Source: Streptomyces sp. 1331.2 (lineage in GTDB: Bacteria; Actinomycetota; Actinomycetes; Streptomycetales; Streptomycetaceae). Taken from it: 64,000 bases of DNA. Below the pieces are notes generated by a model that saw nothing but the letters and a program-made list of their open reading frames with translations, ran no database searches and was not told where the DNA came from. The translations under genes and the position numbers were made by a program. Numbering within the stretch: the first letter of the stretch is position 1; every line of letters begins with the position of its first letter. Positions 1-9,218 of the stretch are shown piece after piece. The stretch covers positions 1 to 64,000 of the forward strand of contig NZ_OBMJ01000003.1 of the NCBI RefSeq assembly GCF_900199205.1, in the 5' to 3' direction.

Positions 1-19
1 CACCTCCTAAGAGACTGTC

Positions 20-358
20 TCAGTTGGCAGAGTGCGGGCTGTTATCTGAGATAAGTTTCGCCATCTGGTGATATCGCTGCCAGATACGTGGGTTGTCTTC
101 CTCGGTGAGCTCGGGGAGAGCCAGTTCAAGATCTCGAAGCAGCGCTCTGACGGTGTTCACATGCCGTGTCCCGAAGGAATCGCGGTGGAACAGCCACGTG
201 TGTATGCAGCCCGAGAGCCTGACGTCGAGTGTTGCGAGGTCGACGCCTGCCGGCTCAGCCCAGTTCAGCTGTTTGGGCCAGGGCTCGTTCCTGGATTCCT
301 GCCACAAGCGGGACACCACGGCCTCGGGCTCATCAGTTGCAGGCATGGCGCTCATCAT
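20..358 (-). CDS. hypothetical protein, 112 aa
   Basis: I do not recognise the family. The 112-residue product has a balanced, coding-like composition with a Trp/Arg-rich N-terminal half (motif NEPWPKQLNWAEPAG) and a helical C-terminal half. No signal peptide, membrane segment or metal motif is visible. It starts with two adjacent Met codons on the minus strand. It could be cytoplasmic. The window edge lies 20 bases beyond the stop, so its downstream neighbour is unknown. Coding is supported only by composition and by the lack of a plausible competing frame. Confidence 0.5.
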   Translation of the reverse strand: MMSAMPATDEPEAVVSRLWQESRNEPWPKQLNWAEPAGVDLATLDVRLSGCIHTWLFHRDSFGTRHVNTVRALLRDLELALPELTEEDNPRIWQRYHQMAKLISDNSPHSAN

Positions 359-1410
359 CGTGCAGCTGTTGCCGGCATGTCATCCGGGTTGTGGGCATCG
401 TCGATAGCAGATCAGAGCGCCGGATGCCGACGAAGGCGAGGAAGTGTTCAGGTCGAGCAGACGGCCTGGGCACACCGCAGCCTCCTGGCACGGGAGGCAG
501 CTGCCGGCCTCGACGCGGGAAGCTGCCACACCGTGGCCTGGGTGTGACAGCAGCCACACACGGGGATCCAGCCCATCCCCGCACACCACAACACGCGACA
601 GCAGGACGCGAGCGGCGGCACGACAACCCGGCAGCCCCCGCCCAGCGGCTGTCGCGGGAGCTGTCGCGCCCAGACCACACAGGGAAAACCGGGTATCCGC
701 CCGCGTCACACCACACGACACCACCCCACGCGACAGGCAACGCAACAGCCCCCACCCACCACCAGGACGGCGCCGGGGTGGTCTCCCGGACCACCACCAG
801 AACAGCCTCCACGGCGGCCTGACGGCCACCCGGCCGTCCATCCGCAACAACGGTGTCCAGCAGCCCGGACGGCGGCACGCCAGGACGACGAACAGCAGCC
901 CGGCCCCGGACGGCGGCGCAGTGAGCGGACACGACCACCGGCGGGGACGGCGGCCCGGCCTAGACGAAACCGAACACCAACCCCGCCACCACCCCCACCC
1001 GCAGATCCGACCAGAATTTCAGACCACCACCCGGCAGCCAATCCACCAAAACAACCCAACGGAATACCCGGCGAATTCAGACCTGAATGCAGGCCCATAA
1101 CACCTCACCGACCCCCGGGCAGCCCCACCGAACCCCGACCCCACCCATCCACCACGTACAGTCACCAAACCCCGGACCACACCCTACCCCGACCCGCCGC
1201 TAACAGGTCCAACCAAAGGTCCAGACAACTTGGCCTACAAGGCCATTCCACGCCCCAACGACCAACAGGTCACACCCGACGGGCTCGTGCGGGTGAATGG
1301 TGTCCGCCACGCACCGGCCATGCCGACGTCCCCGCTGGAGGAGCGGTGGGATTGGGGAAGCGCTCCAAGCACTCCGGCCGAGGAGCGCCCCCACAGACGG
1401 GAGACCAAAA
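359..1410. other. C-rich spacer with no recognisable gene
   Basis: About 1 kb separates the first gene from pspAA. From about 560 to 1200 the plus strand is strongly C-rich and G-poor, with many CCACC and CCCC runs. Long open frames on both strands here are low-complexity (Arg/Pro/His or Gly/Trp/Val) and match no family I know. They look like by-products of the skew. Confidence 0.5.
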
Positions 1411-1689
1411 GTGATCGTTCGCATCATGGGCGAGGGCCAATGGAAGCTCACCGACCCCCACTTCGCCGAGCTGAACAAGCTCGACGACGAGCTAATCGAG
1501 GAGATGGAGAGCGGCGACGAGGAAGGCTTCCGGCGGGCCCTGGGTGCCCTCCTGGACGCCGTGCGCCGCCTCGGAACCGCCCTGCCCGACGACGCCCTGG
1601 AACCGTCCGAGCTGGTCCTGCCCGCGCCCGACGCCAGCCTGGACGAGGTCAAAGACATGCTCAGCGACGACGGCCTCATCCCCGGCTGA
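1411..1689 (+). CDS. pspAA: PspA-associated protein PspAA
   Basis: This 92-residue acidic protein matches the actinobacterial PspAA family, which accompanies the phage-shock protein PspA and acts in envelope-stress responses. The frame opens upstream, but GTG at 1411 (Ile-Val-Arg-Ile-Met-Gly-Glu-Gly follows) gives the family's usual N-terminus, with an A/G-rich stretch just before it. The end, a DEVKDMLSDDGLIPG motif, is typical. PspAA normally sits next to pspA; no PspA coiled-coil gene is present here, so this copy is an orphan. A diverged 3' fragment of a second copy lies 740 bp downstream. Confidence 0.85.
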   Translation: MIVRIMGEGQWKLTDPHFAELNKLDDELIEEMESGDEEGFRRALGALLDAVRRLGTALPDDALEPSELVLPAPDASLDEVKDMLSDDGLIPG

Positions 1690-1834
1690 CCAGCCAGATC
1701 GCCTGGCCCTGAACCAGTGTTCGGGGCCAGGCCGGGGGCGCAGCAGAGGAATTTGGCCGAATCGCCCCTACCTTTGGGCTACACGGCCGGACATCGTCAC
1801 ATTGGGATTTTGTCTCTCTAGCCCAGGAGTTGAA

Positions 1835-2429
1835 ATGCGAGTTGCTTGTGCGCCGACCGGCCGCCGTCGCAACGTGGTTGCGCGCTAGGTTGCCTTGGCC
1901 GGTGTGCTGGGCCTTGCACCAACCGCGGCAGTGACACCCGCCCATGCCGTACCGGGGGATGGCGTCAAGATCTACAACGACAGCACCGAGCAGTGCCTTG
2001 ACGTGCCAGGCATCGGGGACCCGAATTTCGGTGACCGTGTGGGGGTCTTCCGATGCAGAAACAGTGACAACCAGGTCTGGGAGGTGCACTTTAGCTCTGA
2101 TTGGGCGGGCGACACCGCGTCGATCCCCCAGGCATCGGGGGAACCCTGACCTCGCCATTCTGGGCCTCTATAAGTGCATCCCGGGCGATGCCGACAATCA
2201 GATGTGGTAAGCTGTCCCGCCCGAGGATCTTGGGATCACGGGCTACCTGGGCTACCTGCTCGTGAACGATAAGAGCCGCAAGTGCTTGGACGTCGACGGC
2301 AGCGCCGCAGACGGCTCGGACAAAGGCCCCCACGTCACGTGGCTCTACGAATGCCGCGGCGCCGGTTGGGAGAACGCAGCCACCGACGACCATTTGTGGA
2401 ACTTCTACGGTGGCATGTTCGAAAACTGA
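1835..2429 (+). pseudogene. secreted ricin-type beta-trefoil lectin, broken
   Basis: Translation from ATG 1835 gives a signal-peptide-like start with Arg-rich N-region, hydrophobic Ala/Leu core and Ala-x-Ala end before VPGDGVKIYN. A TAG at 1886-1888 interrupts the signal peptide. After it the same frame reads CLDVPG and NQVWEV, ricin QxW-type repeats, and then stops at 2149. A shifted frame resumes with YKCIPGDADNQMW, stops at 2210, and continues with SRKCLDVDG and DDHLWNF to 2429. Two in-frame stops and one shift make this a pseudogene. The intact protein would be a secreted carbohydrate-binding module. Confidence 0.75.
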
Positions 2430-2541
2430 ACCGCCCTGCCCGACGACGCCCTGGAGCCGTCCGAGCTCGTCCTGCCCGCACCCGACGCGAACATGGACGA
2501 GGTCAAAGACATGCTCACCGACGACGGCCTCATCCCCGGCT
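2428..2541 (+). pseudogene. 3' fragment of a second pspAA
   Basis: These 114 bp are homologous to the last third of pspAA at 1411-1689 and encode ALPDDALEPSELVLPAPD followed by DEVKDMLTDDGLIPG. The natural TGA is lost (TGCC). Five codons differ from the upstream copy, three of them changing the residue (Ser to Asn, Leu to Met, Ser to Thr), so this is a diverged paralogue rather than a fresh duplication. It abuts the stop of the ricin pseudogene, so recombination joined them. Confidence 0.75.
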
Positions 2542-2573
2542 GCCCCAACCGTCTGACGCCGCCCGCTCCAGGC

Positions 2574-3780
2574 CTACGCCCAGCGGCCCTTCGCCGGATA
2601 GAGCTTGGCGTGCAGTAGCCGCTCCTCCCACCACAGGTCATCAGGGGCGCAGACCAGTGCGGCCATCTGCTCGCGCCTGGTCGGGACCGGCAGCATCAGC
2701 GGGCCCAAGTCCTTTGCGGCGCGGGCTGTACGCACTCGGGGCACTTCAGCCGGTCCGACGGGCCTGCTCCCGCAGCTCCAGCTGCGAGCCCTCCTTCCCC
2801 CCGATCGAGCCCCGGCACGCCCAGCACGGGCGCAGCGCGGCGTTGGCCGTGCGGGCTGCCTCCAGTTGTTCTTCGGCCTCCCGTTCCAGTCGTTCCTCAC
2901 CTTTCTGGTGGCAGGGCCAGCAGCGGCCGCCGGGGCGGCGGGTCCACTCGGCCTGTCCCTGGCGGCCGTACTCCCAGGTGCTCTCCTGCTCGGGAACGTC
3001 GCCGCAGTTGATGCGGACCAGGGAGTCCATCGGCTCCTGGTGTGCCTTGTGCTCCTCGTCCTCGCGGGCGGCTTGGCGCAGGTCGTAGGCGGCCCGGTTG
3101 TTCGGGTTCTCCAGCGCCTCGATGAGGGAGTGCCGGCCCGAGCGGCCGAAGCGCCACCGCACCGGGCCGAGCGGCCCGTGGATGGCCAGTAGCTCCAGGG
3201 TGGTCGCGACGATGGGCAGCGCGTCGTCGTATTCGCGCCAGCCGTCGCCGTCGTTGTCGTCGCGGACCTCCCTGCACCACCGGCCTCGCCAGCAGTCGGC
3301 GGACAGGTCCGCGACGGCCTGCTGCCGGCCTGCCAGCGCGGAGGGGTCCGGCGTCGGTGACGATCAGCGCGACGGGCGGGTACCCGGCGCGGGTTTGGCC
3401 GGGCCAAGTGCGGCGCCACCAGTGCACCGTCCGATCGGCCGGCTCCCGGTCGACCAGCGCCAAGTCGTTGTCGCGGACCTTGGTGCGGAACAGCTCGCGG
3501 TACCGGGGGAACTTCGCGGCGACGTCGGCCAGGGCCATGGTCGAGCGGTCGGCCTCGACCATCAGGACCGGCACCCCGATCTGAGGGGCCTGCCACACAC
3601 CGTCCGGGCGAACCTTGCGCCGGCCGCCCGGCAGCCGAACTCCACCTTGGTCGCCCAGGAGCGCACCGTGCCGACCCCGCCCGCGGCCCCGGGCGCGCTG
3701 CCGCCCAGGACGAACGCGGTGATCGTCTCGTTCACCGCCATCGCGTGCTGGGCGCCGGAGCGGCCCGCACCCCGGGCCGT
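2574..3780 (-). pseudogene. replication-relaxation family protein, C-terminal two-thirds, frameshifted
   Basis: Reading the minus strand from about 3780 gives MAVNETITAFVLGG, then after a shift VPVLMVEADRSTMALADVAA and RELFRTKVRDND, then TRAGYPPVALIVTDAG. A second shift leads into RWRFGRSGRHSLIEALENP and zinc-knuckle-like pairs CWPCHQ and CWACRGSIGG. Streptomycete replication-relaxation proteins, found on plasmids and integrative elements, have this order. The N-terminal winged-helix part is missing and is replaced by a DNA-ligase remnant. Shorter pieces of the same family recur near 30.8, 38.2, 55.0 and 55.8 kb. Confidence 0.65.
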
Positions 3781-3789
3781 CGAGCCTGA

Positions 3790-4044
3790 ACGGCGACACC
3801 GGGACGGCGAGACGGCGCAGCGTGGCCGCGAGGCCGCGAGGCCGCGAGCGCGCGAGGGCGCGCCGTTCGGCGCCGGTGAAGCCGGTGCCGACGGAGCCGA
3901 CGAACTGCAGGCGGCCGGGTTCGGCTTCGACGCCGGCCAGGACGGCCCGCAGGGTGTCGCCGCGGGGGCCGCCGGGCAGCCGGCCGCCGACCACGAGGTC
4001 GGCGGTGCAGAGGGAGGCCTGTGGGCCTCCGCATTCAGCGGCAT
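3790..4044 (-). pseudogene. ATP-dependent DNA ligase, C-terminal OB-fold fragment
   Basis: One minus-strand frame encodes TADLVVGGRLPGGPRGDTLR then RLQFVGSVGTGFTGAERR. This is the characteristic OB-domain sequence of bacterial ATP-dependent DNA ligases (LigC/LigD ligase-domain type). Only about 75 residues remain. The catalytic KxDG adenylation domain is absent and the fragment runs into replication-relaxation sequence. It must be a remnant. Confidence 0.6.
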
Positions 4045-4641
4045 GCATCAGACCTTGGAAACGATCCAAGGCAGGTCCCTGGTGACGACCAAGCCGCCGA
4101 GGCCAGTTGCTGCACCAAGCACCACCCGCCAGACCACCTGCTCGGCCCGGCGGCGGCTCCGAGCGAACCCCACGGAGGTAACCGGCAACTCCTTGCCGCC
4201 CCTTACGGTGACTCGGCTGCACCAGGGCCACCGCTCTTCCCTTCAGCGTTCAACTCCAGGCTGGAGCGGTGGCTTTCATGGTGAGGCTACACCTCGATCC
4301 CAGTGATTCTTAAGGCTGAGTATCGATTGGCCATGCCATCTTCAGACAGGAACGCCTTTTACCTTGGCGCCAAGGCTCTCTGGGGCTGTCGGCGATGCAC
4401 GCTCAAGACAGGTGCCCATGAAGTCTCCCGAAGAAAAATCCTGACCACCGACCAGGCGGCCACGTCCAGGGGGAGGTTCGATGCCGACCGGGAGCTTCGG
4501 GAAGACCCGGTCAACGGGCACTGATTTCCGCGTGTCGGGGTGCCGTCAACGAGCGTGTCATGAGCCCCAACTGCGGGTGGTCTTTGGTCTGTTGTGCGCG
4601 TTGGTCTGGGTTTGTCCTGCCGTGCGGGGCCATGGGCGCAG
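4045..4641. other. no recognisable gene
   Basis: About 600 bp with no convincing coding frame. The stretch 4300-4480 is noticeably less GC-rich than its surroundings, which suggests imported or decayed DNA. No hairpin or repeat stands out. Confidence 0.4.
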
Positions 4642-4698
4642 CCGGTGGGCGTGGACGAGCTGGTGGAGCACTGGACGGTGCTCGATGATGAGGCGGGA
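4642..4698 (+). pseudogene. Tn3-family transposase N-terminal scrap (DUF4158)
   Basis: The plus strand encodes VGVDELVEHWTVLDDEAG. Tn3-like transposases begin their DUF4158 region with a very similar VDELVEHWTLLDDE motif. The next 100 bp are unrelated. Only about 18 residues survive, so the call rests on motif memory alone. Confidence 0.45.
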
Positions 4699-4887
4699 GT
4701 GCGAGAGCATCCTGTTCAACAATGCCGCGTCGATCCTGGTCGCCGTCGAGGTCTCGGCCTGCGCCCGCGCCGTCACCGCCGAGGGCAGCCGTATCCGCGC
4801 CGGCCGCTGACCGATCAACAGCCGGCCGTGCCGACAACCCATGCGGGCGTCGGCACGGCCGTACACCCACCGCCCCGAAGGAACACC

Positions 4888-5211
4888 TTGCGACCCACCA
4901 CCCGCATAGCCGCCACCCTGGCCATGCTCGCCGCTCTCACCGCCTGTGCCGGCACCGCCACACCCACCACGACGGCCACGGACGACAGCCCCGCCCTGCG
5001 GTGGGCCCGCACCCAATTCCTTCTCGCCGACCACGCCACCGGCAACACCCTGTGCCATGCTCGCGACATTGACGGCATCGAATCCGCCATCGGCTACGCG
5101 ATGATCGACGCCCCCAACGACAACATCCCTGACCAGGACCGACGCGACGCGATGCGCCAGGTCATCACCGTCATGTGCCAGTCCCCCACCGCCTCGAAGA
5201 CGCACCGGTGA
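4888..5211 (+). CDS. small secreted lipoprotein, 107 aa
   Basis: A TTG start at 4888 is preceded by a GAAGGA ribosome-binding site about 5 bases away. The product begins with Arg-rich residues and a hydrophobic core, then lipobox LTAC, predicting lipidation on that Cys and anchoring to the outer face of the membrane. The mature part (about 85 residues) has Thr-rich TATPTTTATDD, then a helical segment with two Cys (NTLCHA and VMCQS). No family recognised. It stands alone; the next gene lies on the opposite strand. Confidence 0.65.
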   Translation: MRPTTRIAATLAMLAALTACAGTATPTTTATDDSPALRWARTQFLLADHATGNTLCHARDIDGIESAIGYAMIDAPNDNIPDQDRRDAMRQVITVMCQSPTASKTHR

Positions 5212-5406
5212 CCGACAACACCCCGCGCCCTGATCGCGACACACGTCCCGACATGCCGCCATAGCAGCCATAGCAGTGGGTCTGTCAGAGGTCTGGCCAA
5301 GGTGAGGCTGGTAGCCGCCTCACCTTGGCCGGACCCCCATCACGGCCGCTGACAGGCCGTGAGCTCGTTTGGAGCCGGTGACACGGTCGTTACTGACGTC
5401 GGCTCG

Positions 5407-5856
5407 TCAGGGTGAGGTTGAGGTGTCGAGATTCAGGCCTGTGCCGGCCATGAAGCCGTCGAGGGCGTCGGGTCGGAACTGCAGGCGCTTGAGCCGGTGA
5501 CGGACGAGGGCTTCGAGTCGGTCGAGGGCCCAGGTGATCAGACCTCTCGCGTCGGCCCCGGCCTGCAGCTGGGTGAGGCTCCGGCTCCAGGTGCCGTCGC
5601 GCTGCCGGCGCCGGAGGAGGCCGTAGACGCTCTCCCACTCGCCGTGGTGTGCGGGATCGTTCCGCCAGGGCGCGCCGGTGCGCGTTCGCCGGCGTATGCC
5701 GTTGATCAGCCGGCGCTTCGACCGGACTGGAGGCCGCCGCGGCTTCTTGCCCACCGGCAACAACGGCTCCGGCCTGGCCCATTGCTCGCTCGTCAGATCT
5801 TCACACGCCACGAGTGGATCATGAAAGGCCTTGATCCACTGATAAGACAGGCCCAA
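5407..5856 (-). pseudogene. IS5-family transposase, N-terminal fragment
   Basis: The 149-residue frame contains LTSEQWARPEPLLPV, RRLINGIRRRTRTGAPWRN and WESVYGLLRRRQRDGTW. This is the DUF4096-type N-terminal domain of IS5-family transposases. The DDE catalytic core is missing. After about residue 110 the sequence is unrelated (HRLKRLQFRPDALDGFMAG). No inverted repeats were found. It lies directly downstream of the PP2C gene. Confidence 0.7.
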
Positions 5857-5967
5857 CCCGCAGACGCACCCGGCGAGCCTGGGCTCCTGGACGATGGGAC
5901 GGTCCTGTGGCCGCTGAGGGAGCCGTCGCGCGCGGCTGTGGAATCCGGCAGACGTCGGCTCGGGTCC

Positions 5968-7254
5968 TCACCTGCCTGCCGGCGGCCGCGGCTGCGGGTG
6001 CCACTCGGTGAGCAGGATCGTGGCGTCGTCGCGCAGTTGCTGGTCCTGGTGGCGCAGGATCTGCTGGATGAGGCGGCGTAGGGCTTCCGGCGCGGGCAGG
6101 CCGTCGGTCATGGCGCGGACGACGGTGTCGGCCAGGCGGTGCTCGCCGAAGAGTTCGCCGCCGGGCGAGCGGGCCTCGGTGACGCCGTCGGTGAACATCA
6201 GCACCCGGTCGCCGGGCTGCAGGCGGGCGGTGTGGACCTGCGGCGGGGGAGCGGCGCTGTCGAGTCCCAGCGGCAGGTGCGGGGGTCGGTCGAGTGCGCC
6301 GGTCACGATGCGGCCCTCGCGCAGCAGTAGCGGTGCCGGGTGGCCGCAGTTGATCCAGTCCAGCCGGCCGGTGGCGGTGTCCAGGTCGGCGATCAGGCAG
6401 GTCAGCAGCCGGTCGGGGATCCACCGGGCCAGGGTGCGGTCGATTTGCTCGGCGATGTCGACGAGGCTGCCGCCGGCACGGCGGGTGGAGCGGCAGGCGG
6501 CGAGAGCCACGGCGCTGCAGCCGCCGGAGGCGAGGTCGTGGCCCATGGCGTCCAGCAGGGTCAGGTGCAGGAGTGTGCCGGCCAGGCTGTGGTCGAAGGC
6601 GTCACCGCCGATCTCGTACGCGGGTTCCAGGACGGCGGAGGACGTCACCGCGGTGGTGCCGATCGTCCGCGGCGGCACGAACGCCCAGAGCAGCTCCGCC
6701 TGCAGCGTCATCGGCCGGGTGCGTACCGTCTGGATCAGGACGTCGCTGCAGTACTGCTTGGTCGCGAGGATCATGGCCGTCAGGGATGCCAGGGCCTTGC
6801 ACCGCACCAGCATCGCCGCATCCAGGACCGGGGCGGCCACCTTCAGGACGCCGATGCGTTCAATGCCGTCCACCAGCGGCAGCCAGCCCCGCCCGGTGTC
6901 CCTGTCCGCAGCGGTCTGTACGGACTCGGTGCGGTAGGCGCGGCCGGCCAGCGAGGTGTCGACCGCGATGGTCTCCAGCTGGACCGGCCTCCCCTGGACG
7001 AGGAGTTCGGCCTGGGCCGGGCCGGGCAGGGCGACCAGTTCGTGTTGCTGCACGTCCGCCACGTAGACACTCGCCTGGGACAGCCCCAGCCGCACAGCGG
7101 TTTCCTGGACCAGCCCCGCGATCTCCGACGGAGCGATGCGGTGGGCCGCGGCCAGCACGTCCGCGAGAACCTCGCCCAGAACGGAGTCCTCGACAGCCAC
7201 CCGTCCGCCCTCGCCGTAGATCGCGCCAGCCGCCGCGGCACTCGTCCTCATCAT
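5968..7254 (-). CDS. GAF-domain PP2C (SpoIIE-like) serine phosphatase
   Basis: The 428-residue protein has a GAF-like sensor region (about residues 25-180), then a PP2C/SpoIIE phosphatase domain. Metal-binding motifs are visible: EIGGDAFD near 214, DAMGHDL near 233, FTDGVTEAR near 360 and RDDATILL near 408. Such phosphatases dephosphorylate STAS anti-anti-sigma factors and so activate SigB-type sigma factors. Two adjacent ATG codons mark the start; there is no signal peptide. It is intact, whereas the HATPase and sigma genes at 9.7-11.4 kb are broken, so its partner may be encoded elsewhere. Confidence 0.88.
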   Translation of the reverse strand: MMRTSAAAAGAIYGEGGRVAVEDSVLGEVLADVLAAAHRIAPSEIAGLVQETAVRLGLSQASVYVADVQQHELVALPGPAQAELLVQGRPVQLETIAVDTSLAGRAYRTESVQTAADRDTGRGWLPLVDGIERIGVLKVAAPVLDAAMLVRCKALASLTAMILATKQYCSDVLIQTVRTRPMTLQAELLWAFVPPRTIGTTAVTSSAVLEPAYEIGGDAFDHSLAGTLLHLTLLDAMGHDLASGGCSAVALAACRSTRRAGGSLVDIAEQIDRTLARWIPDRLLTCLIADLDTATGRLDWINCGHPAPLLLREGRIVTGALDRPPHLPLGLDSAAPPPQVHTARLQPGDRVLMFTDGVTEARSPGGELFGEHRLADTVVRAMTDGLPAPEALRRLIQQILRHQDQQLRDDATILLTEWHPQPRPPAGR

Positions 7255-7896
7255 CGCGCCGCGTTGCCCGGCAGTCCGGTACCGACGCACGGCCCGGCCG
7301 GGTGAACGGCGGCCGCGCTGCGCGTCGGCCGGGTGTGACACGGCGCGGCCACGACGGCGAGAACAGCACAGCACCAAACCGTCCCGCTGGACAACGACGA
7401 CGACGGCCGGCGCCAGTACGACGACGAGCCTTCCTCGCCCACCCGCGCTCCCCGCCGGTGCGCGTGCGCCGGGCGCCGTCGAGCCGATGGCCGCCCTGTC
7501 CAAGGCCGGCCACACCCAGTCACCGCTGTCGCTGTGCCCCCACGACACGCTCGTGCGCGAGGCCCGAGAGGCCGGCATCGGGCACTTCTCCACCCGGATC
7601 GAGGGCCGCACCGGGTCCGGCGGCACCAAGGCCGCCCCGCTCGCCGCCCACCTCCACGCCACGGCCTCACCGGCCAGGGCCACCGGGTACTGCCGGTCGG
7701 CGACGCCGTCGACGACACGGATGCCGCCCACGCCAACGACGCTCACGCGGTGCTGCACACCGGCGGGCTGCACCATCCCGGAGAACACCGACAACCGGGC
7801 GGCGAAGCTGTCCGATGGCACGGTGGCGACCTTCCGGGAGCACGGCGGTGCGCGCGGGCCGTGGACCGCACGCGGCGGCTCCCCGGGCGCGGCGAG
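7255..7896. other. no confidently supported gene
   Basis: About 640 bp upstream of the phosphatase. A plus-strand frame (about 7487-7850) has a few protein-like stretches such as GIGHFSTRIEGRTG, but no family match. The opposite frame is equally long and low-complexity. The promoter of the phosphatase should lie at the left edge; no clear -10/-35 pair was picked out. Confidence 0.35.
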
Positions 7897-7969
7897 CCAA
7901 CCGACAAGGCCAACCGACAAGGCCAACCGACAAGGCCAACCGACAAGGCCGACCGAAAAGGCCGACCGG
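7897..7969. repeat. 13-bp tandem repeat, about 5.5 copies
   Basis: The unit CCAACCGACAAGG is repeated four times perfectly, then once with two substitutions, then partially. It is not in a convincing gene. Length polymorphism between strains is expected for such an array. Confidence 0.85.
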
Positions 7970-7984
7970 CCGGAGGGAGCGGCA

Positions 7985-8029
7985 CGGTCCCGTCGTGGTC
8001 CGGCCCCGAGCGGGACCACGACGGGACCG
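7985..8029. terminator. 17-bp stem terminator after the secreted-protein gene
   Basis: Perfect arms 7985-8001 and 8013-8029 with an 11-base loop begin about 10 bases beyond the stop of the minus-strand gene ending at 8040. There is no U tract, as is usual in streptomycetes. Confidence 0.7.
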
Positions 8030-8039
8030 GCCTGGCCTG

Positions 8040-8462
8040 TCAGTACGAGGCACTGGTGGCGCAGCGGCCGGTGTTCCCGTTGCACACGACGACGTACGAC
8101 GTGATTCCGGCGTCCAGGAGTTCTGCGGTCCACTGCGTGGCACCCCGGGTCGACGCGCCCGAGTGCCCGCCGTTCGATTGCCGGAGCTCCACGCTGCAGT
8201 AGTCGCCCATGGTGGAGGTCACGTAGCCCTGCACGTGGTCGTGCCCGCTGTAGAACGAGACCACCATGCCCCCGGCACAGCCGGAAACGTCGGCCGTGTA
8301 GGCGGTGCTGGCCGACGCCATCCCGACGCTGAGGCCCAGACCGGCGGCGGTGGCGGCGACGAGAGCGCCGAGGCGGACGGCGGTGCGCTTCCTGATCCGG
8401 GGCCGTGGGGCAGTGTGGCGGCCGGGTGGGTCCTTCGGCGACAGCGACGCCGCGGCGCACAC
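8040..8462 (-). CDS. small secreted protein with four cysteines
   Basis: The frame contains a clear Sec signal peptide (Arg-Lys-Arg, then Val-Arg-Leu-Gly-Ala and an Ala/Gly/Leu core ending ASAST). A mature domain of about 85 residues follows, with four Cys and aromatic-rich beta-like sequence (SFYSGHDHVQGYVTSTMGDY). I do not recognise the family. The start is uncertain: no ATG lies near the signal peptide. GTG at 8462 gives 140 aa, with a longer N-region than usual. A strong hairpin terminator follows the stop. Confidence 0.6.
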   Translation of the reverse strand: MCAAASLSPKDPPGRHTAPRPRIRKRTAVRLGALVAATAAGLGLSVGMASASTAYTADVSGCAGGMVVSFYSGHDHVQGYVTSTMGDYCSVELRQSNGGHSGASTRGATQWTAELLDAGITSYVVVCNGNTGRCATSASY

Positions 8463-8677
8463 CGGCCGCCGGGCCCCCACCCGCCGGGCCCCAACGCGCG
8501 CGCCCCGGGAAGCACCCGGCGGCGGAGGCCGGGCGTGACCGCCGTCCGGACAACGGCGTTCGCGCTGGTGCCGGCGGTGGTGCGCAGCCGCGCGAAGGCG
8601 GGGCGCCCGGCGGCGGCCGGTGGTCACCCCGGGTGACTGCCGACGGCGGAACGGGCGCCGAGGGCGGGCGTTCCCCC

Positions 8678-8727
8678 GCCGGAGCGGATTCCTGCCCCGG
8701 AGCTCCGGGGCAGGAATCCGCTCCGGC
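8678..8727. terminator. 50-bp perfect palindrome
   Basis: Arms 8678-8700 and 8705-8727 are perfect reverse complements around AGCT. The structure begins on the base after the stop codon of the minus-strand gene at 8728, so a bidirectional terminator is the simplest reading. Confidence 0.75.
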
Positions 8728-8937
8728 TCAGTCCGGCGGTTCCGGTGTGCGGGGCTCGCCCGGTTCCGGCGCCGCCGGCTCGGGACGGGGCAGGGCGGGA
8801 GCGGGGTGCTCCGGTTCCGGCGGCGGCACGGGCACGCCTGGCGGAGCCGGGGGATCCGGCACCAGCGGGGGGCCGGACGGGCCGGCTGGGGCCGGCGGAC
8901 GGGGTGTGGCCCCGAAGGGCGGGGCAGGGTCAGTCAC
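8728..8937 (-). CDS. proline-rich disordered small protein, 69 aa
   Basis: A GTG start at 8937 has GGAG about six bases upstream. The product is roughly 40 percent Pro with Ala, Gly and Glu (PAPPFGATPRPPAPAG, ending RTPEPPD) and would be intrinsically disordered. The stop abuts a 50-bp palindromic terminator, which supports a real transcription unit. Function unknown. Composition alone could arise from GC-rich non-coding DNA, so confidence is moderate. Confidence 0.4.
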   Translation of the reverse strand: MTDPAPPFGATPRPPAPAGPSGPPLVPDPPAPPGVPVPPPEPEHPAPALPRPEPAAPEPGEPRTPEPPD

Positions 8938-9218
8938 CGTGTGCTCCGTATCGTCGTCGGGCCGGGCTCTCGGACGGGCCGACCGCTGTGTGCGTCCGGG
9001 TGCCCCCGATCTGCGGATTCATGCCTTCCGCCCGGCCCCGCCGCCGCCGCCGCCGCCGCCGGAACCACCGATACCCCGGAGGCGCTCGCCGCTCACGTGG
9101 TCGAAACCCCCCTCGACGACCCCGGCCCCACGGAAACACCGGCAGGGCCGAAACACCGGGGGCCGCCCGGGATGCCCCGCCTCCCCCGGCTCAGCCCCGT
9201 CGCTGACCTGCTAGTATT

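Noticed and set aside
7897..7969. Tandem repeat considered as a CRISPR array
   Set aside because: The 13-bp units are contiguous with no spacers, and no cas gene is present.
5968..8553. 861-codon minus-strand frame extending far upstream of the PP2C domain
   Set aside because: The part upstream of 7254 is low-complexity, includes the 13-bp tandem repeat translated as a periodic peptide, and has no family match. The paired ATG at 7249-7254 fits the phosphatase start.
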